Source: a virus. Taken from it: DNA of 28,653 nucleotides. Shown here piece by piece: positions 1-7,473 of this stretch. Position numbers and translations under genes: made by a program. Within the stretch, counting starts at the first letter, position 1. Every line of letters begins with the position of its first letter. The notes below the pieces were generated by a model that saw nothing but the letters and a program-made list of their open reading frames with translations, was not told the origin of the DNA and did no database searches. Where the stretch lies: positions 1 to 28,653 of the IMG/VR virus record IMGVR_UViG_3300020439_001943; one strand, 5' to 3'.

Positions 1-62
1 TTGCCATACTTCTTAACAATTTCTTTTACAAATGCTGGATCAGCCTTCTTTGTTTTTGCCAT
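1..62 (-). CDS. Partial CDS, N-terminus of unknown small basic protein
   Basis: Only the first 20 or so codons are inside the window; the gene runs off the left edge. It starts MAKTKKADPAFVKEIVKKYG. A GAGG Shine-Dalgarno sequence sits about nine bases before the ATG. It overlaps the end of the upstream gene by 23 bases, as is common in this operon. The visible part is lysine-rich and has no recognisable motif, so no function can be given. Confidence 0.6.
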   Translation of the reverse strand, partial: MAKTKKADPAFVKEIVKKYG

Positions 63-495
63 TTGAATTCCTCAATTTAGAAAAGAGCGATTTGTTACCA
101 AAGCTCTTCATTGGTTTTACATTTACATTATCTTCTTCTACTTCAATAATATCAACCTCTTTGGGTTTTGGCCTTGAATCTAGAAGTTTTTTGTGTTTTT
201 TGACTTCATCTTTTACCCACTTGGGTAATGCAGAGTAAACTCGTTTGTTTTTATTTATGATATAGTCATAGACAGCATCTTCGCCAAATTCAGAAATCAT
301 TTTATAGACTTCTTGAACCTGACGTTGATACTGTTTTTTACGAGTTTTATTCCAGAACTTGTAGGGCAAAGAGCCTTTGTTTTCTCTCTCTGCTCTACGT
401 TGCACCAATATCTCAGCTATGTATTGGCCTGTAGTACAGTAATCACCCGTTGAGGGTGACTTGAACCTGCTCGTTTTGCTTCTTCGTTTCGCCAT
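40..495 (-). CDS. Hypothetical basic phage protein (151 aa)
   Basis: I do not recognise this protein. It is strongly basic, with Arg/Lys-rich ends (start MAKRRSKTSRFKSP) and a middle helical stretch rich in Arg, Lys, Gln and Glu (residues about 25-75). An acidic run, DIIEVEEDN, follows near residue 115. There is no signal peptide or membrane segment. The composition would suit a nucleic-acid-binding or packaging-associated protein, but that is only inference. It overlaps the upstream gene by 53 bases and the downstream one by 23, so it is translated as part of the same run of genes. Confidence 0.7.
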   Translation of the reverse strand: MAKRRSKTSRFKSPSTGDYCTTGQYIAEILVQRRAERENKGSLPYKFWNKTRKKQYQRQVQEVYKMISEFGEDAVYDYIINKNKRVYSALPKWVKDEVKKHKKLLDSRPKPKEVDIIEVEEDNVNVKPMKSFGNKSLFSKLRNSNGKNKEG

Positions 496-949
496 CTTTC
501 CAAATCATCCAAGATAGATTTTCTTGAGTAATCATTCTCTTCTGTGTAAATTCCATAAAGTCGCACTCTGGCCAACTATACTTCTTCACTTCTACTTCAA
601 GATCATCATTTAATAAACCAAATGTCATGTGCTGGTAGGACGGGCCATCTCCAGTCACCATATCAATATCTTTTGAAAAACCTCTAGCGATGAAAAACCC
701 ATCAAGGCCATCTTCGTTTTCAAAAACAACTTCTTCTGGCGCGCCCATCACAATTACTTGTGCCTTAGCTACACATCTACCATTTTCTTCACAGTATCTC
801 TGCAATCTAAGCCAAGGGCTTTCAGGTACTCCGGGACGCTCATAGTCGCCCCATACAATTGTACCATCATCTAACGTGCACTTCCAAGTCATGGAAACAT
901 CTTCCATAATCAGTTTACGGATATGTTCATCTCTGACAGTACAAATCAT
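443..949 (-). CDS. Hypothetical phage protein (168 aa)
   Basis: The start is placed at the ATG at 949 (MICTVRDEHIRKLI). A GGGAG ribosome binding site overlaps the stop codon of the preceding gene and lies at good spacing; extending further upstream would run into that gene. The protein is acidic and soluble, with many Trp and Met residues and a segment reading WKCTLDDGTIVWGDYERPG (about residues 22-40). No known domain is recognised. Its place among small unknown genes downstream of the FmdB gene suggests an accessory or takeover role, but nothing in the sequence settles it. Confidence 0.75.
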   Translation of the reverse strand: MICTVRDEHIRKLIMEDVSMTWKCTLDDGTIVWGDYERPGVPESPWLRLQRYCEENGRCVAKAQVIVMGAPEEVVFENEDGLDGFFIARGFSKDIDMVTGDGPSYQHMTFGLLNDDLEVEVKKYSWPECDFMEFTQKRMITQENLSWMIWKDGETKKQNEQVQVTLNG

Positions 950-950
950 G

Positions 951-1343
951 TTAGTCTCCCTTAATCTTATGGATAGCACCTCTGTGGCGACGAGCGACAT
1001 TAATCTTGTCAGGAAGTCTTTCTTCCTTAGTTCCGTCTCCAGCCATAGAAGCCTGTTCAGTCATGATAACTGTTCCGTAGCGATTGTTTCTAGCCATTAG
1101 TTCACCAGCTTTAGGCATTTCAGGCTCTTCTTCTTCAGGCTCACTGCCTGTAATAGTAGCAGAAACTGCTGGCTTTTCTTCTGCTGAATCGTGCAGTAGT
1201 TCTTCTTCGCCTAATTTTGTAAGATACTTGTCTACAGATTTCTCAGACCTGTCAAGCTCTTCTGCAATTTCACCCACAGGCAACTCTCGATTGTCCTCAA
1301 TATACTGTTTTTCGCTTTTTGAAAGCGGGCCTTTCTTAGTCAT
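951..1343 (-). CDS. Small protein with N-terminal helix-turn-helix-like segment (130 aa)
   Basis: Residues about 8-42 (LSKSEKQYIEDN...VGEIAEELDRSEKSVDKYL) have the pattern of a helix-turn-helix of the kind that follows an 'EIA' helix in sigma-4-like and phage DNA-binding proteins. A Glu/Pro-rich linker follows (about 60-75). The basic C-terminus, around VARRHRGAIHKIKGD, could contact nucleic acid or polymerase. A perfect GGAGG site lies before the ATG. A transcriptional role is plausible from the motif, but the target and partner are unknown. It sits in the small-gene operon next to the FmdB zinc ribbon, another possible regulator. Confidence 0.75.
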   Translation of the reverse strand: MTKKGPLSKSEKQYIEDNRELPVGEIAEELDRSEKSVDKYLTKLGEEELLHDSAEEKPAVSATITGSEPEEEEPEMPKAGELMARNNRYGTVIMTEQASMAGDGTKEERLPDKINVARRHRGAIHKIKGD

Positions 1344-1344
1344 T

Positions 1345-1677
1345 TTAAACCTCCATAAGTGATCTTCTTGCTCGTGTCAAAAAGATTCTATCTCTATTTG
1401 TTAAATATTCTATATAGTAATTGTATACGTTTTCTTTAACTTTCCTGAAGTCAAAGTATGGTCTATTATGCATGTTTCTATCTGCACCAAAAGGGTCGAA
1501 CAAATCACCTCTACCATATTTGATATAATGAGTTTTGTATTCGCCATTCACCACAACTTTAGCAAATGCGTCTCTCTCTTTGACTTCTTCGCCTTTGGCT
1601 CCAATAAAGGTTGTAACCTTAGTCGGAACTTCTGGTAAGTTCAGATGAGAAATATCATCATTTTCGCCTCTAGCCAT
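1345..1677 (-). CDS. Hypothetical phage protein (110 aa)
   Basis: Not recognised. The protein is soluble and charged, with aromatic-rich segments such as YGRGDLFDPFG and RPYFDFRKVKENVYNYYIEYL in its C-terminal half. It begins with an ATG preceded by GGAGAAATTAG and overlaps the gene before it by eight bases, so translation is probably coupled. It has no signal peptide, transmembrane helix or cysteine motif. Length and context fit the many small conserved unknown proteins of large phages. Confidence 0.7.
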   Translation of the reverse strand: MARGENDDISHLNLPEVPTKVTTFIGAKGEEVKERDAFAKVVVNGEYKTHYIKYGRGDLFDPFGADRNMHNRPYFDFRKVKENVYNYYIEYLTNRDRIFLTRARRSLMEV

Positions 1678-1888
1678 CTAATTTCTCCAATAACTCTTTG
1701 ATTTTTTTAATACAATCTGCTCTGTCAAAGCCGTCTATAGCTATCTTAGCTTGACGACCAATATCATATCTTGCAAGTTCTTCTTCACTAGCCGGAATAG
1801 GATCTAGATCTCCATTCCTAAGAACTTCATGCACAGCAATACCGATATGTATAATTGCTTTGTGCGGTAAGTTAGCTCTATCAACCAT
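1670..1888 (-). CDS. Hypothetical small protein (72 aa)
   Basis: An upstream in-frame GTG at 1891 is possible. The ATG at 1888 is preferred because it forms a TGATG junction with the stop of the FmdB gene and follows AAGGTGAG. The product (MVDRANLPHKAIIHIGIAVHEVL...) looks like a compact alpha-helical soluble protein ending in a charged helix (CIKKIKELLEKLDG). No family is recognised. Tight coupling to fmdB suggests co-expression only. Confidence 0.7.
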   Translation of the reverse strand: MVDRANLPHKAIIHIGIAVHEVLRNGDLDPIPASEEELARYDIGRQAKIAIDGFDRADCIKKIKELLEKLDG

Positions 1889-2229
1889 CACTCACCTTTC
1901 TCTATGTATTTAATTTTTTCAGCAGTAGACATCTTGTTGATTTTGTTCCTGCGTTGATTGACCTCTCGGTCTTTTTTAACTTTGTCCATATTATCAGCCT
2001 GCATCTTGTCTTGCAGTTCATAGCTTCCCATCTTCTGTGTGTTCCTATCAGCTAGGTGTCTTACTGTTGTAGGCTCACCTTTTACGGACACATGAGGAGC
2101 ATCTAGTATAACTCTTCTAAATTTATGTTTCTTGCATGACGGACATCTCACCAAAGGTTTCTCCGAGAATCTTTGGAATACCTCTTTGTAATATCCGCAC
2201 TCACTACACTCGTAATCGTAGGTTGGCAT
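1888..2229 (-). CDS. FmdB-family zinc ribbon protein (113 aa)
   Basis: The N-terminus MPTYDYECSECGYYKEVFQRF followed by VRCPSCKKHKFRRVI is the classic FmdB zinc ribbon (Pfam Zn-ribbon_8). It has two CxxC knuckles (about residues 8-11 and 29-32) and the typical MPxYxY start. The family is named for a putative regulator of a formylmethanofuran dehydrogenase operon, but its biochemical role is not established. Similar genes are common in large marine phages. The C-terminal half is a basic helical tail (QADNMDKVKKDREVNQRRNK) not found in the shortest members. An AAGGA site precedes the ATG, and it lies 10 bases after the ColD-like gene. Confidence 0.85.
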   Translation of the reverse strand: MPTYDYECSECGYYKEVFQRFSEKPLVRCPSCKKHKFRRVILDAPHVSVKGEPTTVRHLADRNTQKMGSYELQDKMQADNMDKVKKDREVNQRRNKINKMSTAEKIKYIEKGE

Positions 2230-2238
2230 TTTGAATCC

Positions 2239-3390
2239 TTAATACAGATTGTTTATAACTTGACAAACTTTTTCTATATCTTTTATATCCATGTCGTGGT
2301 GATTTGGCACATACATTCCGTTAGAATCTACTAAACAAGAGTTTTTATGACCAACTTTGCCAAATAATTTTTGCCAAACTGGTTGCATACCAATACTGCC
2401 AGCTATGAGAGGTCTACATTCAATACCGTTGTCATTGAGAGATTCTGCAAGCTTTTCTCTATCTCTAACAATTATTGGATAGCCCATGTTTGATACGAGG
2501 TTTTGGCACGAAGAAGGCTGTGGTTTCCAGATTGTATCTTTGATTAGTTCGTCATAAACCAAGAAATTTTCATGACGCTTACTTGCAATATTGTCTATCT
2601 TATCGACCTGTCTCAGACCAATAAACGCTTGTAAATCTGTAGACCTTAAGTTAAATCCAGCAAAGTAAAATTTATAAAGAGCATTGAACTCGTCTACATT
2701 ATACTGGTTTCTATACTTTTTCTTAGAATCTTCAGATATGTCTCTATCCCACCCATGACTACGAATCATGCGAAGAATTTCTGCAAGCTCATCATCATCC
2801 GTGCAAATCATGCCGCCTTCGATGGTGGATATGTGATGCCCAAAATAAAACGAGAACGAACTCATGTCACCAAAAGTTCCTAGCTTCTTGCCATGCACTT
2901 CTGATCCAAGACTTTCGCAAGTATCTTCTATTAGCAGAACAGAGTATTTGTCACAAAGGGCTTTGACTTCTTGTATATTACAGTCGAATCCTAACACATG
3001 CACCAATATAAGGGCAGCAGGATTTTCAGTTTGAAATATATTCTCAAGGTGACCAAGATCCAGTCCTAAATTTTGCATATTACAGTCACAAAGTATAGGC
3101 TGAAGCCCAAACTGTATGATAGGAAATACGGTAGTAGACCAAGAAACTTGAGGGGCTACCACTTTATTATTCTTCATTTTACCTGATTGAGCTAAGGCAG
3201 AAAAAGCTAGCAGATTCGCCGAAGATCCAGAGTTACAAAAGACTGAGTGCTTCACTCCTAGTTTTGCAGAGAATTTCTCTTCAAACTCTACAGTTAGCTT
3301 GTTCTTCGTTAAGATAGGTTTTGTTTTCAACCACTCAATCAAAGAGTCAATATCTGCATCATCTATGATTTCTGCACAAAGTTTTATCAT
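2239..3390 (-). CDS. ColD-like nucleotide-sugar 3-dehydratase (DegT fold, His in place of catalytic Lys)
   Basis: This is a full-length (383 aa) member of the PLP-dependent DegT/DnrJ/EryC1/StrS fold. Visible landmarks are SGSSANLL (about 54-61), VSWSTT (82-87), the cofactor aspartate region LLIEDTCESLGS (152-163) and ECRPLIAG near the C-terminus. Sugar aminotransferases carry a PLP-binding lysine in SFxxxKxxxxEGG; here the motif reads SFYFGHHISTIEGG, placing His185 at the lysine position. A histidine there is the signature of GDP-4-keto-6-deoxymannose 3-dehydratase (ColD, colitose pathway) and of RfbH-type enzymes. The length and lack of a cysteine cluster favour ColD over the iron-sulfur RfbH type. 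It overlaps the GT10 gene by ATGA, suggesting that a 3,6-dideoxysugar nucleotide is made and used together. The actual sugar substrate is inferred. Confidence 0.82.
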   Translation of the reverse strand: MIKLCAEIIDDADIDSLIEWLKTKPILTKNKLTVEFEEKFSAKLGVKHSVFCNSGSSANLLAFSALAQSGKMKNNKVVAPQVSWSTTVFPIIQFGLQPILCDCNMQNLGLDLGHLENIFQTENPAALILVHVLGFDCNIQEVKALCDKYSVLLIEDTCESLGSEVHGKKLGTFGDMSSFSFYFGHHISTIEGGMICTDDDELAEILRMIRSHGWDRDISEDSKKKYRNQYNVDEFNALYKFYFAGFNLRSTDLQAFIGLRQVDKIDNIASKRHENFLVYDELIKDTIWKPQPSSCQNLVSNMGYPIIVRDREKLAESLNDNGIECRPLIAGSIGMQPVWQKLFGKVGHKNSCLVDSNGMYVPNHHDMDIKDIEKVCQVINNLY

Positions 3391-4319
3391 GCTTCTACAA
3401 TTCCTTTAAGCTGTTCCAGCAAAAATTCTTGGTTTACACATTCCGGTATTTTATTGTTAGGGAAACAGGGTAGTGTTTGTATTTTTTTATATTCAATAGT
3501 ATTATAACAAAGCTCAAGAACTTTTTCATGTAGATGTTCTAAATTTTCAAAGTTTCTGACATGTAGAAATGCTTCTTCGTTGAACTCTTCTGCAACATCT
3601 TTGCATCCCCAATAAATGGGTATTGACCCTACATACTTGGGATGAATTATTTTTTCTGTGATCCAACCATCTGATTCTCCGTTATCAAAACAAAGATTAA
3701 ACTTGAAGTCAGACAGATATTCGAGCTTGTGTTTTTCATCTCCGCCAATCGACGGCATGTTAGTAAATGCTCTACCTCTACTCTCTACAAGAAGTCCATT
3801 ATCAATACCAAAGTTTATAAACTTAGGATACGCTTCTTTTCTGTAACCCATATCATTGTTAGTTAATATAGAACAGAATTTACTCTTTTGTGAAACATTA
3901 ACTTGATTCGTTAGCTTTTTTGCTGACAAGAGAAACGCTTGATTTCTGCCCTCTACATAGCTTTCTTGCTGATCCCCAAACCAGTTTACATACATAGCCC
4001 ACAGAGGTATTCTGACATTTCTATCATCTTCAAATTTACAAGACGAAATAGAAAAGTCACACTTGCTATAGTCGGGATCTCCTGTTCTGTCTATGGATTC
4101 TACTAACCAATGAACTATCTTGGAGCTGGTAAATCCTGATGTAAACCTTTCGGGAGGTGGAGCTTGATGACTAGCCGGTGAAACCTGACAGATTACAATG
4201 TCTGGATTACTGTCTGTTATTGTAACGTCGTACTCTTTTCTAAGAGTGTTTGTTATAATGTTGTCGTGCTCAAAGAAGCCGCCCCACATATTATAAAATT
4301 TTAAAGATATGTTTTTCAT
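3387..4319 (-). CDS. GT10-type fucosyltransferase-like glycosyltransferase (310 aa)
   Basis: The C-terminal half carries the donor-binding signature of GT10 alpha-1,3/4-fucosyltransferases: KLEYLSDFKFNLCFDNGESD (about 198-217), then GWITEKIIHPKYVGSIPIYWG (218-238), matching the family pattern F..(F)(E/D)N(S/G)...TEK......G.(V/I)P(V/I).(W)G. The N-terminal half is a variable acceptor-binding domain. GT10 enzymes use GDP-fucose; next to a ColD-like gene, GDP-colitose or another GDP-deoxysugar is a reasonable alternative donor. There is no signal peptide, so it should act in the cytoplasm. A GAGG site precedes the ATG. An AT-rich gap of 36 bases separates it from the gene before, and it overlaps the ColD-like gene by four bases. 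Confidence 0.85.
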   Translation of the reverse strand: MKNISLKFYNMWGGFFEHDNIITNTLRKEYDVTITDSNPDIVICQVSPASHQAPPPERFTSGFTSSKIVHWLVESIDRTGDPDYSKCDFSISSCKFEDDRNVRIPLWAMYVNWFGDQQESYVEGRNQAFLLSAKKLTNQVNVSQKSKFCSILTNNDMGYRKEAYPKFINFGIDNGLLVESRGRAFTNMPSIGGDEKHKLEYLSDFKFNLCFDNGESDGWITEKIIHPKYVGSIPIYWGCKDVAEEFNEEAFLHVRNFENLEHLHEKVLELCYNTIEYKKIQTLPCFPNNKIPECVNQEFLLEQLKGIVEA

Positions 4320-4355
4320 TTGTACCTCATATAAATAGTCTAATACATTATAGAG

Positions 4356-4691
4356 CTACTTATCGAGTTGTACATCTATTTTCTTTAAATTTTCTGAGAA
4401 TTGTTTTAGCGTGCTTACTGTTGTTTCTCTGGCAACTCTTTCTGCGGTCTCAGCGGCATAAGCTTGGACTTCTGTTGGGAGTTCATTAGAAAGCGCCTGA
4501 AGAAACGTCTCAAACTTCATGGCTGTATCATCTGACACTGCTGAGTTATAATAAATGCCTTCTTCTAAAATACTGAGTCTTTTCTCTAATTGAGCGTTAT
4601 TGTATTCAGCTCTAACGCCTATAAGAACAACAGCAGTTAGAAAGACTCCCCTAAAAATACTTAACTGGTTCACCTTCATCTTCATTTTCAT
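4356..4691 (-). CDS. Small membrane-anchored protein overlapping phoH (111 aa)
   Basis: The reading frame begins inside the acidic 3' end of phoH, with three ATGs close together (4691, 4685, 4679); the first follows an AAGAAG purine run. A single hydrophobic segment (IFRGVFLTAVVLIGVRA, about residues 12-28) acts as a signal anchor. A predicted coiled-coil-like region (YNNAQLEKRLSILEEG) and a charged helical tail follow. The likely topology is N-in with the tail in the periplasm. No family is recognised. The 41-base overlap with phoH indicates coupled translation. Confidence 0.65.
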   Translation of the reverse strand: MKMKMKVNQLSIFRGVFLTAVVLIGVRAEYNNAQLEKRLSILEEGIYYNSAVSDDTAMKFETFLQALSNELPTEVQAYAAETAERVARETTVSTLKQFSENLKKIDVQLDK

Positions 4692-5361
4692 CTTCTTCTT
4701 TGTTGAGTGTCATTAATATCTTGGACACGATACCACTACGAACAATATCGCTATAATCCAGTTTGCAAACACCAACACCAGAAACTTCGGAAAGCTTATC
4801 CATACAAGTCTTAAGACCGCCTTGATGTTTACCTAAGTCGGACTGTCTTAGGTCTCCGTTTATCACAGCCTTAGAATCTTTTCCAATTCTAGTAATAAAC
4901 ATTTTGATTTGTTCAAACGTAGCGTTCTGCGCTTCGTCTAAGATCATAAAACAATTATGAAAGTTTCGCCCTCTCATATATTCCAGTGGGCATAACTCAA
5001 TAATGTCTCTACTCCTATAAGTTTCTACCGTATTCTTTGTGAGATATTGGTTCATCTCTTCTAGAATAGGTATTAAATAAGGATTAATTTTTTCTACTAA
5101 TGTGCCGGGCAAGTGACCCAAACCACGACCCGACTCTACAACAGGTCGAGTAATAATAATTTTGTCTACTTTCTTTTCGATCAAGTATTCACACGCCATT
5201 CCGACAGAGACGCTAGTCTTTCCTGATCCAGCAGGCCCAGAGCAGAAAGTAACATCAGACTTGTTTATACTCTGCATGTAAGTTTCTTGATTGCGTGTTT
5301 TAGGCCGTAATATTTTTCTTCTCTGTCTTGTTGTCTTTGGTTTTTTTGATTGTCTTGCCAT
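4651..5361 (-). CDS. phoH: PhoH-like P-loop ATPase
   Basis: This is a 236-residue PhoH-family protein, the compact form common in marine and T4-like phages. It has a Walker A motif GPAGSGKT (42-49), TRPVVESGRGLGHLPGT (about 85-101), Walker B ILDEAQN (about 139-145) and NGDLRQSD (sensor region, about 168-175). The short basic N-terminus (ARQSKKPKTTRQRRK) is followed directly by the ATPase core. An acidic tail (KEEDENEDEGEP) overlaps the next gene. PhoH proteins are ATPases, some linked to an RNA-processing (PhoH2) role; the function in phages is not settled. The start forms a TAATG junction with the previous gene. Confidence 0.95.
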   Translation of the reverse strand: MARQSKKPKTTRQRRKILRPKTRNQETYMQSINKSDVTFCSGPAGSGKTSVSVGMACEYLIEKKVDKIIITRPVVESGRGLGHLPGTLVEKINPYLIPILEEMNQYLTKNTVETYRSRDIIELCPLEYMRGRNFHNCFMILDEAQNATFEQIKMFITRIGKDSKAVINGDLRQSDLGKHQGGLKTCMDKLSEVSGVGVCKLDYSDIVRSGIVSKILMTLNKEEDENEDEGEPVKYF

Positions 5362-5657
5362 TAATTATTCTCTACTGTTATAGTTTTAATTTCTGAATCC
5401 TGACACATTGGACATATCGGCTGAGAGCCGGGCTTATGTATACCAAGTTGGTGATGGGTCATAAGGATTGCTTGAATTATCTGTGATTCTCTAAGCCTTG
5501 AATGTAAGGGTAATTCTCTTAGTTCTTTTTCTATGGGAATTTTAACTTCTATTGCTGGCTCCTTATTCATTATATGTTTGAACATATAGAAAGAGCCCGC
5601 TAAATTCAGTAAAGATAGTGAAAAAAGTACATAAACTGCGTTCTTAAAAAATTTCAT
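5361..5657 (-). CDS. Small signal-anchored protein with CPMC motif (98 aa)
   Basis: One N-terminal hydrophobic helix (about residues 5-24) after a basic start, MKFFKN, suggests a signal anchor with a periplasmic domain. The C-terminal region contains HKPGSQPICPMCQDSE, a CxxC pair that could be redox-active or bind metal. It sits between the first DUF1501 gene and phoH, with TAATG junctions on both sides. No family is recognised. Its place at the end of the DUF1501 block, with other exported small proteins, hints that it may work with them at the membrane. Confidence 0.7.
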   Translation of the reverse strand: MKFFKNAVYVLFSLSLLNLAGSFYMFKHIMNKEPAIEVKIPIEKELRELPLHSRLRESQIIQAILMTHHQLGIHKPGSQPICPMCQDSEIKTITVENN

Positions 5658-6868
5658 TAGAATAATTCTTTTATAATCTTACCAGAGTTGGCGATCTTCA
5701 TAGGTCTGCCGTTATTACTGGTAAATGTGGTTGTTAGTGAAATGTCAAGAGCTTTGCACACTGAAGCCATCACATCTTGAGAAGTGTAAGGTTCTGTATC
5801 GACGCGCGTACCATCTGAATTAGTAGCACCAACAGCAATACCTCCATTTATTCCACCTCCACCAACGACAACGCTCCAACTTCGTGCCCAATGGTCACGA
5901 CCTGCGTTCTGGTTGATTCGAGGAGTTCTACTAAACTCTCCCATCCAAATAATTACTGTGTCTTGTAAAAGTTCTCTCTGTTCTAGATCTTCAAATAGCG
6001 CACTCATACCTTGATCTAACATAGGAAGTTTGTTATCTCTTAATGTAGCATGAATATTCTGATGATTGTCCCATCCTCCAAGATTAACTTCTATAAACGG
6101 CACACCAGCTTCTACTAGCCGTCTAGCCATCAGACAACCTTTACCAAAGTTGTTGTTGCCGTATCTTTCTTTTACATTTTCTGGTTCGCCTGCAACTTTC
6201 AAAGCATCCATCTGCGAGCTTGTCAGTACATTAAATGCTCCCTTTAGAACTGATTGATGTTCTTTTGCTAGTGAACCTCGTCTTTGGTTTATGAAATTAC
6301 TTTCAATTGCATCCAAAGCGTAAGCTCTCTGATAAAATCTCTGATCTACTTTTACATCTAGATTTCTAATTCTACCATCGCTATTCACGCTAAATGGAGC
6401 ATATTTAGAACCAAGAAAACCAGCGCCTATACTTCCTCCACCCACAGAAATAAACTTGGGTATAGAAAGATCTGGTCTTGGCGACTGATGTGAGATTACT
6501 GAACCATAACTAGGATGATCTATGCTTGGGTTCGGAACATATCCAGTATGCATGTAATAGCGACCACGCATATGGTCAGCTTCACGAGTACTCATACTTC
6601 TAATAATAGCAGCGTTATGCATCTGTTTTGCCATGAGAGGCATATGTTCGCATATCTGCACATCTCCAGAGGTATTGATGGGACGGAAAGGGCCTCCTGT
6701 AGGCGCTCCGGGTTTTAAATCCCAGATGTCCATAGTTGAAGGGCCACCGCCCATCCACAGAAGAATAGCGGACTTTCCTTTCTTTTTAAGTTCATCTTCG
6801 TTAGCTTTAACAGTTTCTGCTAATGATAGCGCACTAAAAACAGATGTTAGAAAGGTACGTCTTTGCAT
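5657..6868 (-). CDS. DUF1501 family protein, copy A (403 aa), Tat-exported
   Basis: This is a full-length DUF1501 (PF07394) protein. It opens with a twin-arginine leader (MQRRTFLTSVFSALSLAETV), implying export as a folded protein. Family motifs are present in order: MGGGPSTMDIWDLKP (39-53), HTGY (107-110), GGWDNH (264-269), GEFSRTPRINQNAGRDHW (310-327) and VGGGGINGG. DUF1501 belongs to the alkaline-phosphatase/sulfatase-like superfamily and is abundant in Planctomycetes; its activity is not established. This copy keeps the Asp-rich first motif, so it is a candidate for an active metal site. An AGAGGTGA site precedes the ATG. It is the last of four paralogues in the operon. Confidence 0.9.
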   Translation of the reverse strand: MQRRTFLTSVFSALSLAETVKANEDELKKKGKSAILLWMGGGPSTMDIWDLKPGAPTGGPFRPINTSGDVQICEHMPLMAKQMHNAAIIRSMSTREADHMRGRYYMHTGYVPNPSIDHPSYGSVISHQSPRPDLSIPKFISVGGGSIGAGFLGSKYAPFSVNSDGRIRNLDVKVDQRFYQRAYALDAIESNFINQRRGSLAKEHQSVLKGAFNVLTSSQMDALKVAGEPENVKERYGNNNFGKGCLMARRLVEAGVPFIEVNLGGWDNHQNIHATLRDNKLPMLDQGMSALFEDLEQRELLQDTVIIWMGEFSRTPRINQNAGRDHWARSWSVVVGGGGINGGIAVGATNSDGTRVDTEPYTSQDVMASVCKALDISLTTTFTSNNGRPMKIANSGKIIKELF

Positions 6869-6879
6869 GTCTTCACCTC

Positions 6880-7068
6880 TTAAATTATAGCATGTTGATC
6901 TGAATCAGAGTTTTGAAACTTAGCATAATTTCTATGCCAATCATATTGATGATCTTGGTACGGTGTAGGCTCATCATTATTATCATTGTAGGCATAACCG
7001 AAATCTTGCTTGAGTGAAGCAGAGCTTCCGCTACCTATGCCCATTGTTAATAAGTCTCCCATAAACAT
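6880..7068 (-). CDS. Small hypothetical protein (62 aa)
   Basis: Not recognised. It starts MFMGDLLTMGIGSGSSAS and becomes polar and rich in Asp, Asn, Tyr and His (AYNDNNDEPTPYQDHQYDWH). An AAGGA site lies nine bases before the ATG; a second ATG two codons in is possible. It fits neatly in the 200-base gap between the proline-rich protein and DUF1501 copy A. There is no clear signal peptide. It may be a small virion or accessory protein, but nothing shows this directly. Confidence 0.6.
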   Translation of the reverse strand: MFMGDLLTMGIGSGSSASLKQDFGYAYNDNNDEPTPYQDHQYDWHRNYAKFQNSDSDQHAII

Positions 7069-7089
7069 AATATTATTTCCTTGTTATAG

Positions 7090-7473
7090 TTACCATCTAA
7101 ATTGAAAAAAGAACCCATGAAAAGGTGCTGGATAAATTGGTTGTGGCTGAATGACTACAGGTGGCTGAATAATAACAGGTGGCCTGTATGCAGGCACTCT
7201 GTAGTATCTATTAAAGTAAGGGTTAGGAGCGTAATAATAGTTATAAAAACCAAAACTATGTTTAGTTTCCACCCTTGGCTGTTGGGGTTGGGTTTGTGGC
7301 TTCTGCCATTGTTGCTTTCCGGGAATTGTAGGTCTTGCCGTAGGAGGTCTTGTAAACTCTCTAGGTTGACTCCTAGTAACCTGTGGAGGTTTAACAACCT
7401 TACGCTCTGGCTGATCTGCACTTGCAGATAAAGGCACAAATAATAAGCATAATAGTGAGGCTAAATATTTCAT
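7090..7473 (-). CDS. Secreted proline-rich protein (127 aa)
   Basis: A clear Sec signal peptide (MKYLASLLCLLFVPLSASA, likely cut before DQPERK) leads into a low-complexity mature region. This is rich in Pro, Gln, Arg and Thr (about residues 25-70), then in Tyr, Asn and Pro (NYYYAPNPYFNRYYRVPAYR), and ends with VIIQPPVVIQPQPIYPAP and HGFFFQFRW. Such proline/tyrosine-rich exported proteins are typical of planctomycete secretomes and unusual for phages. An AAAGGAG site precedes the ATG. It overlaps the stop of DUF1501 copy B, so the two are translationally coupled. The function is unknown; a cell-wall or surface-binding role is a guess. Confidence 0.75.
   Translation of the reverse strand: MKYLASLLCLLFVPLSASADQPERKVVKPPQVTRSQPREFTRPPTARPTIPGKQQWQKPQTQPQQPRVETKHSFGFYNYYYAPNPYFNRYYRVPAYRPPVIIQPPVVIQPQPIYPAPFHGFFFQFRW

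Noticed and set aside
2239-3390. Calling this gene a DegT sugar aminotransferase
   Set aside because: The PLP-binding lysine is replaced by His in a ColD-type motif, which argues for dehydratase chemistry.
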